This document shows, in pieces, positions 17,094 to 26,464 of a DNA stretch of 64,000 nucleotides. Each line of letters opens with the position of its first letter. Positions within the stretch are counted from its first letter, which is position 1. A program made the translations under genes and the position numbers. This DNA is from an uncultured Alistipes sp. (GTDB lineage: Bacteria > Bacteroidota > Bacteroidia > Bacteroidales > Rikenellaceae), in NCBI GenBank assembly GCA_949286165.1, contig CASDZK010000001.1:36131-100130 (forward strand), in the 5' to 3' direction. The notes beneath the pieces are model-generated. The model searched no databases. It was not told where the DNA came from and worked only from the letters and a program-made list of their open reading frames with translations.

Positions 17094-19577
17094 ATGAATA
17101 AGAAACCGTTTTTTACTTTACTATTGTTATTGTCATCCGTCGTTTTATCCAACTGCAAAGTGTCCGAACCGAAAAAGGACGTTCCGGATTCCGTATCCGG
17201 CATTTACCCGCATTTAGCATATTACAACAATGAAGGGGAATGCGGAACCGGAGCCGTCGTTCCATGGGCCGACCGGTTATGGATCATTACCTACGGGCCC
17301 CATTTGCCGGACGGTTCTTCCGATAAATTATACGAAATAACACCCGACCTCCGCCAAATCGTCAGAACCGAAAGCATCGGAGGCACGCCGGCCAACCGCA
17401 TGATCCACAAAGAAAGCCGTCAGCTATTCATCGGCCCGTACGCCATAGATTCTTCCGGACAAGTCAGAACCATACCTTACAGCATCATGCCGGGACGCCA
17501 CACGGGAAATGCCCGGCATTTGACGGACCCTGCCCGTAAAATCTATTACGGCACGATGGAAGAAGGTTTTTACGAAGTAGATGTCAATACGCTGGAAGTA
17601 AAAGAACTGTACCGGGACGGAAACAAAAAACAGGAAACGTCCGACGGGGCAGGACCGATAAATTCGCTTCTTCCCGGCGTTCACGGCAAGGGATTGTATT
17701 CGGGACAAGGCGTATTGGTTTTCAGCAATAACGGCGAAGGTTCCCGGGAAGCGTTACGGAAGTTCGATGTGGAAGCCGGCGTATTGGCGGAATGGAACGG
17801 AAAAGAATGGAAAGTGGTTCGCAGAAATCAATTTACCGAAATTACCGGACCAGGTGGAATTTACGGCAACGAAGATCCGGAGAACGATCCTTTGTGGGCG
17901 ACCGGCTGGGATCACAAATCCGTCCTGTTAGGGGTTCGAGATGCAGCGCACGGATGGTCCTTTTTCCGCCTGCCGAAAGCCAGCCACAGCTACGACGGCG
18001 CCCACGGATGGAATACCGAATGGCCCCGAATCCGTAACATAGGAACGGCTTCTGACCCCGACTATCTGATGACCATGCACGGACTGTTCTGGCGTTTTCC
18101 CGGCCGATTCGCAGCCGACAACAGCGGAGGAATACGCCCGCGTTCGGCTTACTTGAAAGTAATCGGAGATTATGCCCGCTGGAACGACCGACTGGTGTTC
18201 GGATGCGACGATTCCGCCCAAAAAGAGTTTTTGAACAAACGCAAGGCCAAAGGCGGCATCGAAGGTCCGGGACAATCCAACTCCAATTTATGGTTTACCT
18301 CTTTGACCCAACCCGACGAACTCGGACCCGCCACCGCCGAAGGCGCCGTATGGATCGACGAACGGATAGACGCCCAAGAATATTCCGAACCGTTTCTGTT
18401 CGCCGGATGGAAAAAACGATGCGGATGGATCAAAAACAGCAGCGGAAATCCCGTCACTTTCACATTCGAAACGGACGATTCGGGAAACGGCAACTGGAAA
18501 CCCCTGAAATCCGTTACCGTAGCCGCTTACCAAGATATGAACGTTCCCTTCGCTCCGACCGATCGGGGAGAATGGATCCGCGTAAAAAGCGACCGTCCGG
18601 TTTCCGCTACCGTAAGCTTCTCCTATACGAGCGAAGACAACAGAGACACGACGGCCGATGCCATATTCGACGGTCTGATCCCTGCCGATCAACCCCAAAC
18701 CACGGGCGGCTTATTATACAGTCTGGGAAATAACCGGCGATCGTTAGGGGTATTAGCCTCTGCGACAATCGACGGCAAACGTGCGGAAACCGGATATTAC
18801 GAAATGGGGGAAACGTTGGAACTGAAACCCCAAAAAGACCCGGAAACCGCCGGTTTCATCCGGTCGAAATTCGAAATTCCGCAACAGGTCGTTTCCATAG
18901 AAAACGGTTCAGTGCTGATTATCGACGACAGCGGACGCAGATGGCGACTGCCCTTAGGCGACAAGGCGTATAAACCGATGACCGACCAAGGATTGTTACG
19001 CGTATGCCGGGAAGTGGCGACAGAACGCGACCTGTTCAGCTGCATGGGAACCTTTTACGAATTGCCGGCGGAAAATGCTGACGGTTACGCCAAGATACGC
19101 CCGATCTCCACTCATCGCTACCAGATTCAGGACTACGCTTCCTATCGCGGCATGCTGTTACTGACCGGAGTAAATCCCCGAGAAGGCCGCAACAACCCGC
19201 ATATCATCGTATCGGAAGACGGGAAAGCTGCCGTCTGGGCCGGCGTTATCGACGATTTGTGGAAGCTCGGCAAACCGCGGGGCGAAGGGGGCCCCTGGAA
19301 GGAAACGGCAGTAAAAGCCGGGCAACCATCCGATCCTTATCTGATTGCCTTTTACGATAAAAAAACATTGACGCTGTCCCACCAAGCGAACAAAACCGTC
19401 AATATCACGGTTGAAGCCGATCCCACAGGCAACGGGGATTGGATGAAATACGCCGTTTACGCCGTTGAACCGGGAGAAACCTTGACCTATTCGTTCCCCG
19501 ATTCGTTTCAAGCCCGCTGGATCAGGTTTTCGTCGGATACGGACACAACCGTTACCGCATGGTTGAAATATGAATGA
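17094..19577 (+). CDS. Lipoprotein of unknown function with a duplicated C-terminal module
   Basis: 827 residues. The lipobox is VLSNC (Cys21), so the protein is lipid-anchored and probably exported. The rest is beta-rich with recurring strand-turn patterns (RLWIITYGPHLPDGSSDKLY, YYGTMEEGFYEVDV, LVFGCDDSAQ), suggesting one or two beta-propellers. Two related segments are visible, about residues 431-513 and 747-826. Each contains an acidic-turn motif (DDSGNGNW and DPTGNGDW), an EWIR or RWIR strand, and a final TVSFSY or TAWLKY. The protein is therefore probably a two-fold repeat of propeller-like part plus beta-sandwich module. I recognise no catalytic motif. Divergence from a putative hydrolase suggests a role in glycan binding or breakdown; this is inference from position. 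Confidence 0.75.
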   Translation: MNKKPFFTLLLLLSSVVLSNCKVSEPKKDVPDSVSGIYPHLAYYNNEGECGTGAVVPWADRLWIITYGPHLPDGSSDKLYEITPDLRQIVRTESIGGTPANRMIHKESRQLFIGPYAIDSSGQVRTIPYSIMPGRHTGNARHLTDPARKIYYGTMEEGFYEVDVNTLEVKELYRDGNKKQETSDGAGPINSLLPGVHGKGLYSGQGVLVFSNNGEGSREALRKFDVEAGVLAEWNGKEWKVVRRNQFTEITGPGGIYGNEDPENDPLWATGWDHKSVLLGVRDAAHGWSFFRLPKASHSYDGAHGWNTEWPRIRNIGTASDPDYLMTMHGLFWRFPGRFAADNSGGIRPRSAYLKVIGDYARWNDRLVFGCDDSAQKEFLNKRKAKGGIEGPGQSNSNLWFTSLTQPDELGPATAEGAVWIDERIDAQEYSEPFLFAGWKKRCGWIKNSSGNPVTFTFETDDSGNGNWKPLKSVTVAAYQDMNVPFAPTDRGEWIRVKSDRPVSATVSFSYTSEDNRDTTADAIFDGLIPADQPQTTGGLLYSLGNNRRSLGVLASATIDGKRAETGYYEMGETLELKPQKDPETAGFIRSKFEIPQQVVSIENGSVLIIDDSGRRWRLPLGDKAYKPMTDQGLLRVCREVATERDLFSCMGTFYELPAENADGYAKIRPISTHRYQIQDYASYRGMLLLTGVNPREGRNNPHIIVSEDGKAAVWAGVIDDLWKLGKPRGEGGPWKETAVKAGQPSDPYLIAFYDKKTLTLSHQANKTVNITVEADPTGNGDWMKYAVYAVEPGETLTYSFPDSFQARWIRFSSDTDTTVTAWLKYE

Positions 19578-19617
19578 CCGACTCGACGGGGAATTATCCC
19601 CGATACGAGAATCACAC

Positions 19618-19657
19618 AAAAAAGGCCGGTATAATTTTCATCATACCGACCTTTTTT
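19618..19657. terminator. Bidirectional terminator
   Basis: Fifteen-base arms with one mismatch (a G-U pair in the minus-strand RNA) flank a ten-base loop; the A-run and T-run at the two ends give a U-tract in both directions. It separates convergent genes. Confidence 0.85.
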
Positions 19658-19679
19658 CAACACCTTTTAGAAATAAATC

Positions 19680-20786
19680 CTATTCCTGAACCGTTTCCGG
19701 CTGCTCAACCACAACAGGAATTTCCTCCTCTATCGGCAGACCTTCAAAAGTCGCATTATCCGCACCGAAAATCCAACCGTATATCAACACCAAAATAGTC
19801 GCAATAATCGCTATGATGGCAATAATAAATACCATATCGTTGCCTTTCTTCTTGCCCGTATTGTTCACAGGTACGCGGCGCCCTTGTGTCTGTGTCCGAG
19901 GAGTACGGGTCTGAGGTGTTCCCGTTTCGGGAGCAACACCTGGTTTGCTGGGGGCGGCAGGAATCGTACCGTATAAATTGGCCGTACGCTGTTGCATACC
20001 GCTCCGATGAGACTGAGGAACTTTCGGTCTTTCAGGTCCCGGCTGATGCTGTGACGAACCGTTCCCGTACAAACTGTTGATCGTTTGCCGACGCGATTCT
20101 CCGACCGGAACACCGACAGGACGTTCGGAACCGCCCGCATCGCTTCCAGGAACGGATGCAGACTCTTCTCTCGGCGAAAAATAACGGACCCCGATACCGC
20201 TGTTCCTCGTATTCGGCTGAGGAGGATAGGAGGATTGTATATTACCTTGTACCGGAGCGTGCGGCTGCGATACGGGAACGGCTTGCCCCTCCGGTTCCGC
20301 AGGAGAAACGGGAAAAGGCGGAATATTTTGTCTCAACACTCTCGGCTGTTCCGCAGGGACGGAAGTTGCCTCTCCTGTCAGTTCGGGAACGACCGCTTTT
20401 TCTTCCGCAACATTCGGTTTTTCCGGCCGCGGTTCGGTCTTCGCAGGTTCTTCCTGAACCGCTTCACTTTCTTTGGCCAGATAAATTACCCGATTCGCAT
20501 CGTATTTCAACACACCGACCCCTTCTATTATATATTGTCCCCGTTCGTTCAACGATTTCCGGATATATTCGACATACTCTTTCAGGATAACCTCCGCTTC
20601 CTCTTTCTCTACGCCGGCCCAACTTTGCAAAGCAGACAGCAATACACCGTCGTCCTTATTCAAAAACGGCACGAATACCAATATGATTCCCACGCCATCC
20701 ACATTTTTACGGATAAAAGCACCCAATCCGGGAATAATCAGCCGTTTATTACGTTGCAGACATGTGATTAACAATTTGTTTATCAT
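19680..20786 (-). CDS. HU-CCDC81-type membrane-anchored protein
   Basis: 368 residues from the ATG at 20786; a longer frame to 20855 adds only unconserved residues. The N-terminus has two HU-like (CCDC81-type bacterial) domains, residues 1-55 (RLIIPGLGAFIRKNVDG) and about 56-105 (YVEYIRKSLNERGQYIIEGV). A long Pro/Gln/Thr-rich linker follows, then one transmembrane helix (VFIIAIIAIIATILVLIYGW) near residue 330 and a short acidic C-terminal tail. In Bacteroidetes such proteins often carry a SPOR domain instead of this short tail. The architecture suggests a cytoplasmic HU-like head tethered to the membrane, perhaps DNA- or envelope-linked; function is unknown. Confidence 0.85.
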   Translation of the reverse strand: MINKLLITCLQRNKRLIIPGLGAFIRKNVDGVGIILVFVPFLNKDDGVLLSALQSWAGVEKEEAEVILKEYVEYIRKSLNERGQYIIEGVGVLKYDANRVIYLAKESEAVQEEPAKTEPRPEKPNVAEEKAVVPELTGEATSVPAEQPRVLRQNIPPFPVSPAEPEGQAVPVSQPHAPVQGNIQSSYPPQPNTRNSGIGVRYFSPREESASVPGSDAGGSERPVGVPVGESRRQTINSLYGNGSSQHQPGPERPKVPQSHRSGMQQRTANLYGTIPAAPSKPGVAPETGTPQTRTPRTQTQGRRVPVNNTGKKKGNDMVFIIAIIAIIATILVLIYGWIFGADNATFEGLPIEEEIPVVVEQPETVQE

Positions 20787-21161
20787 AATCGTAGCAAATA
20801 AATTAATCCGATGAATAAAAACGGGTCGTATACAAAAACAACTCCGCAATATCAATTAATTTTCAAAGATATAAAAATTTCAGATACGGACACGCATATT
20901 CCTCTTTTTTCCAGCCGAATTTCCTTTCGGATTCGGCAATATCCGTTTTTCCGAAAATTCACGATCGATTTTGCAGCCCTCACGAACGTCGTTTCAAGAA
21001 CCGTTCTCCTCCGAAACAAGAGATCCGATCGCCCCTGGAATACAACAGTGATCACGACGGACAAACGGCCGGGACCATCCGATTCCGTTCGGAAAAAAGA
21101 ACGCGGAACGAAACAAAAACGGGACAGATTCCGCCCGCTCGAAAAATCCCCCGAAAATCCC
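20787..21161. other. Intergenic region without recognisable gene
   Basis: About 375 bases between divergent genes. The stop-free stretches here give translations rich in Arg and Ser without any family resemblance. A small hairpin with arms GCCGAAT/ATTCGGC lies at 20914-20937. I see no RNA gene; the downstream part of the gap holds the arginine decarboxylase promoter. Confidence 0.5.
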
Positions 21162-21191
21162 CTTGCGTTCTGATTTTTTATCGTACATTTG
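21162..21191 (+). promoter_or_regulatory. Promoter of the arginine decarboxylase gene
   Basis: -7 box TACATTTG (21184-21191) matches TAnnTTTG exactly; CTTG at 21162-21165 lies 18 bases upstream as the -33 element. The predicted leader is about 50 bases. Confidence 0.65.
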
Positions 21192-21248
21192 CACCATTCA
21201 CAAAAGTATGTATACGTACCCGGTTTAATTTTAATCGCCGAATTAAAA

Positions 21249-22649
21249 ATGAAGAACAAATACATCGATTTGATTGAACAGACTTTTGAATTTCCGCAAG
21301 AGGAGTTCGATGTTACCGACCATGAACTGAATTTCCATCACGTACCGTTGATGGACATCATCAAGCAATACGGCACTCCGTTGAAAATAACTTATTTGCC
21401 CAAAATATCCTCCCAGATACAACGGGCCAAACGCCTGTTCAACGTAGCGATGGCGAAAGTGGATTATAAAGGCTCCTACAACTATTGCTATTGTACGAAA
21501 AGTTCCCATTTTTCATTCGTATTGGAAGAAGCGTTGAAAAACGACATCAATTTGGAAACGTCTTCCGCCTATGACATCTTTTTAGTCAATGCCCTGTACG
21601 AAAACGGGGTAATAGACAAAGACACCTATATCGTATGCAACGGGTTCAAGCGGCAATTGTATGTGGAAAACATAGCGGGACTCATCAACAACAATTTCAT
21701 CAACACGGTCGCCGTCCTCGACAACAAAGAAGAGTTGTCGGCCCTCGACTCGCTGATTGACGAACACAAAAAGGCCAAATTAGGCATCCGGATCGCCGCG
21801 GAAGAAGAGCCCAAATTCGATTTTTACACTTCCCGTTTAGGCGTACGCTACAACGACATTATCGATTTTTATCTGGAAAAAATCAAGAATAACCATAAAT
21901 TCGAGTTGAGGATGCTGCATTTCTTCATCAACACCGGCATACGCGACACGGCGTATTACTGGAGCGAACTGAACAAATGCATCAATCTCTATTGCCGACT
22001 GAAAAAAGTATGTCCGGAACTCGACTCCCTGAATATCGGCGGCGGATTCCCGATCAAAAATTCGTTGGGGTTCAACTACGACTATGAATACATGACCGAA
22101 GAAATCATTGCCCAGATCAAGAACATCTGCCAGCAGTACGACGTGACGGAACCGAATATTTTCACGGAATTCGGGTCGTTTACCGTAGGAGAAAGCGGAG
22201 CTACCCTATTCTCGATTTTGAACCAGAAAAAACAAAACGACCGGGAGCTATGGTACATGATAGACAGTTCGTTCATGACTACCCTGCCGGATATATGGGG
22301 CATCAACCAGAAATACATCTTGTTGGCCATCAACCATTGGGATCGCGAATACCAACGGATATTCCTGGGCGGGCTGACCTGCGACAGCGAAGACTTTTAC
22401 AATGCCGAAGCTCATTCCAACGCGATTTACCTGCCTAAAATAGAACCGGGGGAAACCCAATATATCGGATTTTTCCATACCGGGGCTTACCAGGAATCGT
22501 TGGGCGGCTACGGCGGCTTGCAGCACTGTCTTATTCCCGCTCCGAAACACATCATCATAGACCGCGACAAAGACGACAACGACTATTACACCCGCCTGTT
22601 CGCCAAAGAACAAAGTTACCGGTCGATGTTGCGCACGCTGGGATATTGA
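21249..22649 (+). CDS. speA: Fold-type III PLP-dependent decarboxylase, probably arginine decarboxylase
   Basis: 466 residues from the ATG at 21249; an upstream non-ATG frame from 21189 would start at the promoter and is not used. The N-terminal alanine-racemase-like barrel carries the PLP lysine in [10 protein letters not shown], the glycine motif NIGGGFP, and [12 protein letters not shown] at the phosphate-binding position. The C-terminal beta domain carries the conserved Cys-Asp pair in [11 protein letters not shown]. This is the short Bacteroidetes form, smaller than the roughly 630-residue E. coli SpeA, expected to make agmatine for polyamine synthesis in the cytoplasm. Ornithine or another basic amino acid as substrate cannot be excluded. 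No agmatinase or agmatine deiminase gene is next to it; fumarase follows at 86 bases. Confidence 0.8.
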   Translation: MKNKYIDLIEQTFEFPQEEFDVTDHELNFHHVPLMDIIKQYGTPLKITYLPKISSQIQRAKRLFNVAMAKVDYKGSYNYCYCTKSSHFSFVLEEALKNDINLETSSAYDIFLVNALYENGVIDKDTYIVCNGFKRQLYVENIAGLINNNFINTVAVLDNKEELSALDSLIDEHKKAKLGIRIAAEEEPKFDFYTSRLGVRYNDIIDFYLEKIKNNHKFELRMLHFFINTGIRDTAYYWSELNKCINLYCRLKKVCPELDSLNIGGGFPIKNSLGFNYDYEYMTEEIIAQIKNICQQYDVTEPNIFTEFGSFTVGESGATLFSILNQKKQNDRELWYMIDSSFMTTLPDIWGINQKYILLAINHWDREYQRIFLGGLTCDSEDFYNAEAHSNAIYLPKIEPGETQYIGFFHTGAYQESLGGYGGLQHCLIPAPKHIIIDRDKDDNDYYTRLFAKEQSYRSMLRTLGY

Positions 22650-22735
22650 ATTGTACGGGGTTTGCATCCCCGCTTCCGAACGACGAGAACAAACCAACGG
22701 CTGTTTTTCAACAGCCCCAAAAAAATATTTACATT

Positions 22736-24340
22736 ATGTCGGAATTTAAATATCAGGAACCGTTTCCTATCGCAGAAGACACGACGGAATATCGTCTTCT
22801 GACCAAAGAGTACGTACATTGCTCCGAATGCAACGGACGTAAAATATTGACCGTAGACCCGGAAGGATTGACGGTATTGTCCAAAGCGGCTTTTTCAGAC
22901 GTATCGTTCTATCTGCGGGCGGCGCATCTGCAAAAGCTGGCCGATATACTCAAAGATCCGGAAGCCACGGACAACGACCGTTTCGTCGCATATACCATGC
23001 TGGCGAATCAAGTGGTGGCGGCCGAAGGGGAACTGCCGACCTGTCAGGACACGGGCACGGCGATCGTCATCGGGAAGAAAGGCGAAAACGTATATACCGG
23101 AGCATGCGACGCGGAAGCCCTCTCCAAAGGGGTTTACGAAACTTACAAAGAACGCAACCTGCGCTATTCCCAAGTCGTGCCATTTACTATGACGGAAGAG
23201 AAGAACAGCGGGAACAACCTGCCGGCGCAAATCGACATTTACGCTACGCAAGGGGCCAAATACGAATTTCTGTTCATTACCAAAGGCGGAGGATCCGCGA
23301 ACAAGACTTTCCTGTACCAGCAGACCAAAGCCTTGCTGAACGAAGAATCGCTGACCAAGTTCATCAAAGAAAAAATCAAGGATTTGGGAACGTCGGCCTG
23401 CCCACCCTATCATCTGGCCATCGTCGTCGGCGGGACTTCGGCGGAAGCGAATCTGGCAGCCGTAAAAAAGGCGTCGGCCGGCTATTACGACCACCTTCCG
23501 ACGCACGGCAACGAAGGGGGACAAGCGTTCCGCGATCTCGAGTGGGAAGAAAAAGTATTGAAAATTTGCCAGGAAAGCGGAGTAGGCGCGCAGTTCGGCG
23601 GCAAATATTTAGTACACGACGTGCGTGTTATCCGGATGCCCCGCCATGCCGCATCCTGTCCCGTAGGTATCGGAGTCAGTTGTAGCGCCGACCGGAACAT
23701 CAAGGCAAAAATCACGGAAGAAGGCATTTTTCTGGAAGCCCTTGAAAAAAATCCGGCCCGGTTCCTGCCGAAAGAAGCGCCGATGTTGAAACCGGCCGTG
23801 GAAATCGATTTGGATATGGGCATGGACAAAGTTCGCGAAGAACTCAGCAAACATCCCATAAAAACGCGTCTGAACCTGAAAGGGACGCTGATTGTTGCCC
23901 GGGATATCGCCCATGCAGAAATCAAAAAACGCATTGACGCCGGAGAACCGATTCCCCAATACATGAAAGACCATCCCGTTTATTATGCGGGGCCGGCCAA
24001 GACTCCGGCCGGCATGGCATCGGGAAGTTTCGGACCCACCACGGCCGGACGGATGGATCCTTACGTCGATCTGTTCCAAAGCCACGGAGGATCTATGGTC
24101 ATGGTAGCGAAAGGCAACCGGTCGAAAACCGTAACGGACGCCTGTGCGAAACACGGCGGATTCTACCTGGGCTCGATCGGCGGACCGGCGGCCATTCTCG
24201 CCAAAGACAGCATTAAGAGCGTGGAAGTGATCGATTTTCCCGAATTGGGCATGGAAGCCGTTCGGAAAATATATGTGGAAAATTTTCCCGCTTTCATCAT
24301 CGTGGACGATAAAGGCAACGATTTTTTCGCCTCTTTGTAA
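22736..24340 (+). CDS. fumB: Fumarate hydratase, class I (iron-sulfur)
   Basis: 534 residues from the ATG at 22736, which opens at the conserved N-terminus. Family features include [48 protein letters not shown] and, in the C-terminal domain, [20 protein letters not shown]. The class I enzyme holds a 4Fe-4S cluster and interconverts fumarate and malate in the cytoplasm, in the reductive branch leading to succinate. Alpha and beta parts are fused in one chain, as in E. coli FumA/FumB. A small GGCTGT/ACAGCC hairpin lies just upstream of the start. It may be read from the speA promoter. Confidence 0.95.
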   Translation: MSEFKYQEPFPIAEDTTEYRLLTKEYVHCSECNGRKILTVDPEGLTVLSKAAFSDVSFYLRAAHLQKLADILKDPEATDNDRFVAYTMLANQVVAAEGELPTCQDTGTAIVIGKKGENVYTGACDAEALSKGVYETYKERNLRYSQVVPFTMTEEKNSGNNLPAQIDIYATQGAKYEFLFITKGGGSANKTFLYQQTKALLNEESLTKFIKEKIKDLGTSACPPYHLAIVVGGTSAEANLAAVKKASAGYYDHLPTHGNEGGQAFRDLEWEEKVLKICQESGVGAQFGGKYLVHDVRVIRMPRHAASCPVGIGVSCSADRNIKAKITEEGIFLEALEKNPARFLPKEAPMLKPAVEIDLDMGMDKVREELSKHPIKTRLNLKGTLIVARDIAHAEIKKRIDAGEPIPQYMKDHPVYYAGPAKTPAGMASGSFGPTTAGRMDPYVDLFQSHGGSMVMVAKGNRSKTVTDACAKHGGFYLGSIGGPAAILAKDSIKSVEVIDFPELGMEAVRKIYVENFPAFIIVDDKGNDFFASL

Positions 24341-24361
24341 ACCCGATCGTTTCGATCCGAT

Positions 24362-24388
24362 AAAAAAGGCCGGAATCATCCGGACTTT
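24362..24388 (+). terminator. Terminator after fumarase
   Basis: An A-run, GGCCGGA, a four-base loop and TCCGGAC followed by TTTT, with one mismatch in the stem, 20 bases after the stop codon. Confidence 0.65.
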
Positions 24389-24501
24389 TCAATTCGTCCG
24401 GAACTTTCCGGAAACGGGACTTCGTCCCGATGTCGCAAACCTATTCCGATTTTCTGACAAAAACAATAAAAAACGATAATCCGCCGTTTATGGAAAATGG
24501 T

Positions 24502-24532
24502 ATTGTCCATATCGGTAAAACAGTTATTTTTG
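24502..24532 (+). promoter_or_regulatory. Promoter of the YugP-type protease gene
   Basis: ATTG at 24502-24505 and TATTTTTG at 24525-24532 are separated by exactly 19 bases, a very good match to TTTG-N19-TAnnTTTG, 27 bases before the start codon. Confidence 0.7.
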
Positions 24533-24558
24533 CATAAAACAAAAACAGTATAGAAAAA

Positions 24559-25236
24559 ATGATGAATGAAGGCTTTTTCCTGATTATCGCCGTGATGCTT
24601 ATCGGCCTGTTGGTACAGGGCAAATTGCAATCGGTATTTAAAAAATATTCTACTCGGTCCTTTCCCGGACACCTGACCGGAAAGGACGTAGCGGAAAAAA
24701 TGTTGCGCGACAACGGGATTTACGACGTTAAAGTTATCAGCACGCCGGGACAGCTGACCGATCATTTCAATCCCTTGAACAAGACGGTCAATCTGAGCGA
24801 ATCGGTGTATGCTTCCTCATCCATCGCCGCGGCGGCTGTCGCCGCACACGAATGCGGGCATGCAGTACAACACGCCAGGCATTACGCACCGTTGAAATTG
24901 AGGTCGGTATTGGTTCCCATCGTACAATTTTCATCCATGTGGGCGCAAATCATCATCCTTATCGGAATTTTTACCATTACCACTTTCCCCGCATTGTTCT
25001 GGATAGGTATAGCCATGTTCGCTGCCATACTCCTGTTCAGTCTGGTCACGTTGCCCGTGGAATACGACGCTTCCAGAAGAGCGCTGGCCTGGTTACGCAG
25101 TTCGGGAACCCTAAGCCAAAGCGAAATGTCGGGGGCCAAAGAAGCGCTTTCCTGGGCTGCCAGAACTTATCTGGTCGGAGCTCTCAGCGCTTTGGCCACG
25201 CTGGTTTATTATTTGGGGTTCGCCCGCCGCGATTAA
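24559..25236 (+). CDS. YugP-type zinc metallopeptidase, membrane protein
   Basis: 225 residues. An N-terminal transmembrane helix (GFFLIIAVMLIGLLV) precedes the HExxH-like zinc site HECGHAVQH at residues 97-105; here the motif is HECGH, as in this family. A probable third ligand lies in LPVEYDASRRAL near residue 175. Three further hydrophobic segments follow (IIILIGIFTITTFPALFWIG, AMFAAILLFSLV, and a C-terminal helix). This is the PF04298/YugP family, widespread and of unknown substrate, thought to act on membrane proteins. Length is typical. Confidence 0.93.
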   Translation: MMNEGFFLIIAVMLIGLLVQGKLQSVFKKYSTRSFPGHLTGKDVAEKMLRDNGIYDVKVISTPGQLTDHFNPLNKTVNLSESVYASSSIAAAAVAAHECGHAVQHARHYAPLKLRSVLVPIVQFSSMWAQIIILIGIFTITTFPALFWIGIAMFAAILLFSLVTLPVEYDASRRALAWLRSSGTLSQSEMSGAKEALSWAARTYLVGALSALATLVYYLGFARRD

Positions 25237-25260
25237 ATCTATTACATCAATTTTAAATTA

Positions 25261-25308
25261 TACGAAACGACCGACGAGAGACGATAATCTCCCGTCGGTC
25301 GTTTCGTA
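25261..25308. terminator. Bidirectional terminator
   Basis: Twenty-base arms with a single mismatch flank an eight-base loop between the convergent protease and ABC permease genes; TCTTTTTC follows on the plus side. Confidence 0.8.
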
Positions 25309-25358
25309 AATCTTTTTCTCCTTAAAATTCATTTTTCCGACCGGTTCCGAACTCCCAT

Positions 25359-26462
25359 TCAAACTTGTTTCCGATAACTCAAAACCGCCCATGTATTGAA
25401 CAACACGGCAAATCCGGCCAATGCCGCGTAATCCCTCCATAAATCGGTAAAAACGGCTCCTTTGAGATAAACGGCCCGCATAATGCCGATAAAATAACGA
25501 GGCGGCAAAACGAACGTAATCCGCTGCGCCCACTCGGGCATCGATTCGACCGGGGTAAGCAATCCGCTCATCAGGATAAAAATCATGACGAAAAAAAACA
25601 TTCCGAAAATCGCCTGCATCATGGTGGAAGAATAATTGGCGGCTACCACGCCGAACCCCGACATGACCAAAACGAAAAGCATGGCCGCCAGATAAATAGC
25701 TCCGAACGAACCGGCAGGGACCAACCCGTAAACGATCCATCCGAGCAACATGGCCAGCGTCAGGACGACGAACCCGACGATCCAATACAACATCAGTTTG
25801 GCCAACGTAAAATGAAACTGGCTGACGGGCGTCACATTGATCTGCTCTATGGTTCCCTTCTCCTTTTCGCTGACTATATTCAAAGCCGGTAAAAATCCGG
25901 TAATCATGATCAACAGCATAATCATCAAGGCCGGAATCATGTAATAACGGTATTCGAGTGTCGGATTATAGCGGTTTTGGACAACCACCGGAACGGTCGG
26001 AGGCTCCCCTCCCCGCTCCCGTTGCAACTCGGCAATCGTCGCCGAAACCGTCTGTAGCAAATACTGCATGCCCAAACTTCCTTTCATGGCGTTCACGCCA
26101 TTGGCGGAAATGCTGACCCGCTTCGACGATCCTTCGGCCAGCGCCTCTTCGAAACCATCGGGAATCTCCACGATAACATCCACATCGCCCGTTTCCAAAG
26201 CCCGAAGCGACACACCGAAATCATCCGATATCCCGTGTAGCGTATAATAATCCGACGCCCCGATTTTCTGCACGATACGCCGCGACGCCTCCGTCCGATC
26301 GTTATCAACGACCGACACCCCGACATGGCGGACATCCATCGTCGTTACCCACGGAAAAACGAGCATGACCATCATGGGAAAAACGATTACCATTTTCGGC
26401 AGAAACGGATCGCGCAGAAATTGCAAAAATTCCTTTTCGAGCAATACCCTAAGCATTCGCAT
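25359..26462 (-). CDS. ABC-2 type permease, YbhR-like
   Basis: 367 residues. One N-terminal helix (VIVFPMMVMLVFPWV) is followed by a large periplasmic domain to about residue 175, then five helices (ALMIMLLIMITGFLPAL, YWIVGFVVLTLAMLLGWIVY, AAMLFVLVMSGFGVV, FGMFFFVMIFILMSGL and a last one near the end). EKEKGTIEQINVTPV is the conserved cytoplasmic loop of ABC-2 permeases. It is the last gene of the efflux operon, starting two bases after the sister permease, with which it probably forms the heterodimeric membrane part. Confidence 0.93.
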   Translation of the reverse strand: MRMLRVLLEKEFLQFLRDPFLPKMVIVFPMMVMLVFPWVTTMDVRHVGVSVVDNDRTEASRRIVQKIGASDYYTLHGISDDFGVSLRALETGDVDVIVEIPDGFEEALAEGSSKRVSISANGVNAMKGSLGMQYLLQTVSATIAELQRERGGEPPTVPVVVQNRYNPTLEYRYYMIPALMIMLLIMITGFLPALNIVSEKEKGTIEQINVTPVSQFHFTLAKLMLYWIVGFVVLTLAMLLGWIVYGLVPAGSFGAIYLAAMLFVLVMSGFGVVAANYSSTMMQAIFGMFFFVMIFILMSGLLTPVESMPEWAQRITFVLPPRYFIGIMRAVYLKGAVFTDLWRDYAALAGFAVLFNTWAVLSYRKQV

Positions 26463-26464
26463 AA

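Noticed and set aside
20811..21173. A 120-codon frame in the gap before the arginine decarboxylase gene
   Set aside because: No family resemblance, Arg/Ser-rich, and it runs into the promoter region.
22699..22717. GGCTGT/ACAGCC hairpin before fumarase as an attenuator or riboswitch
   Set aside because: Only six base pairs, no U-run and no conserved aptamer sequence; too weak to call.
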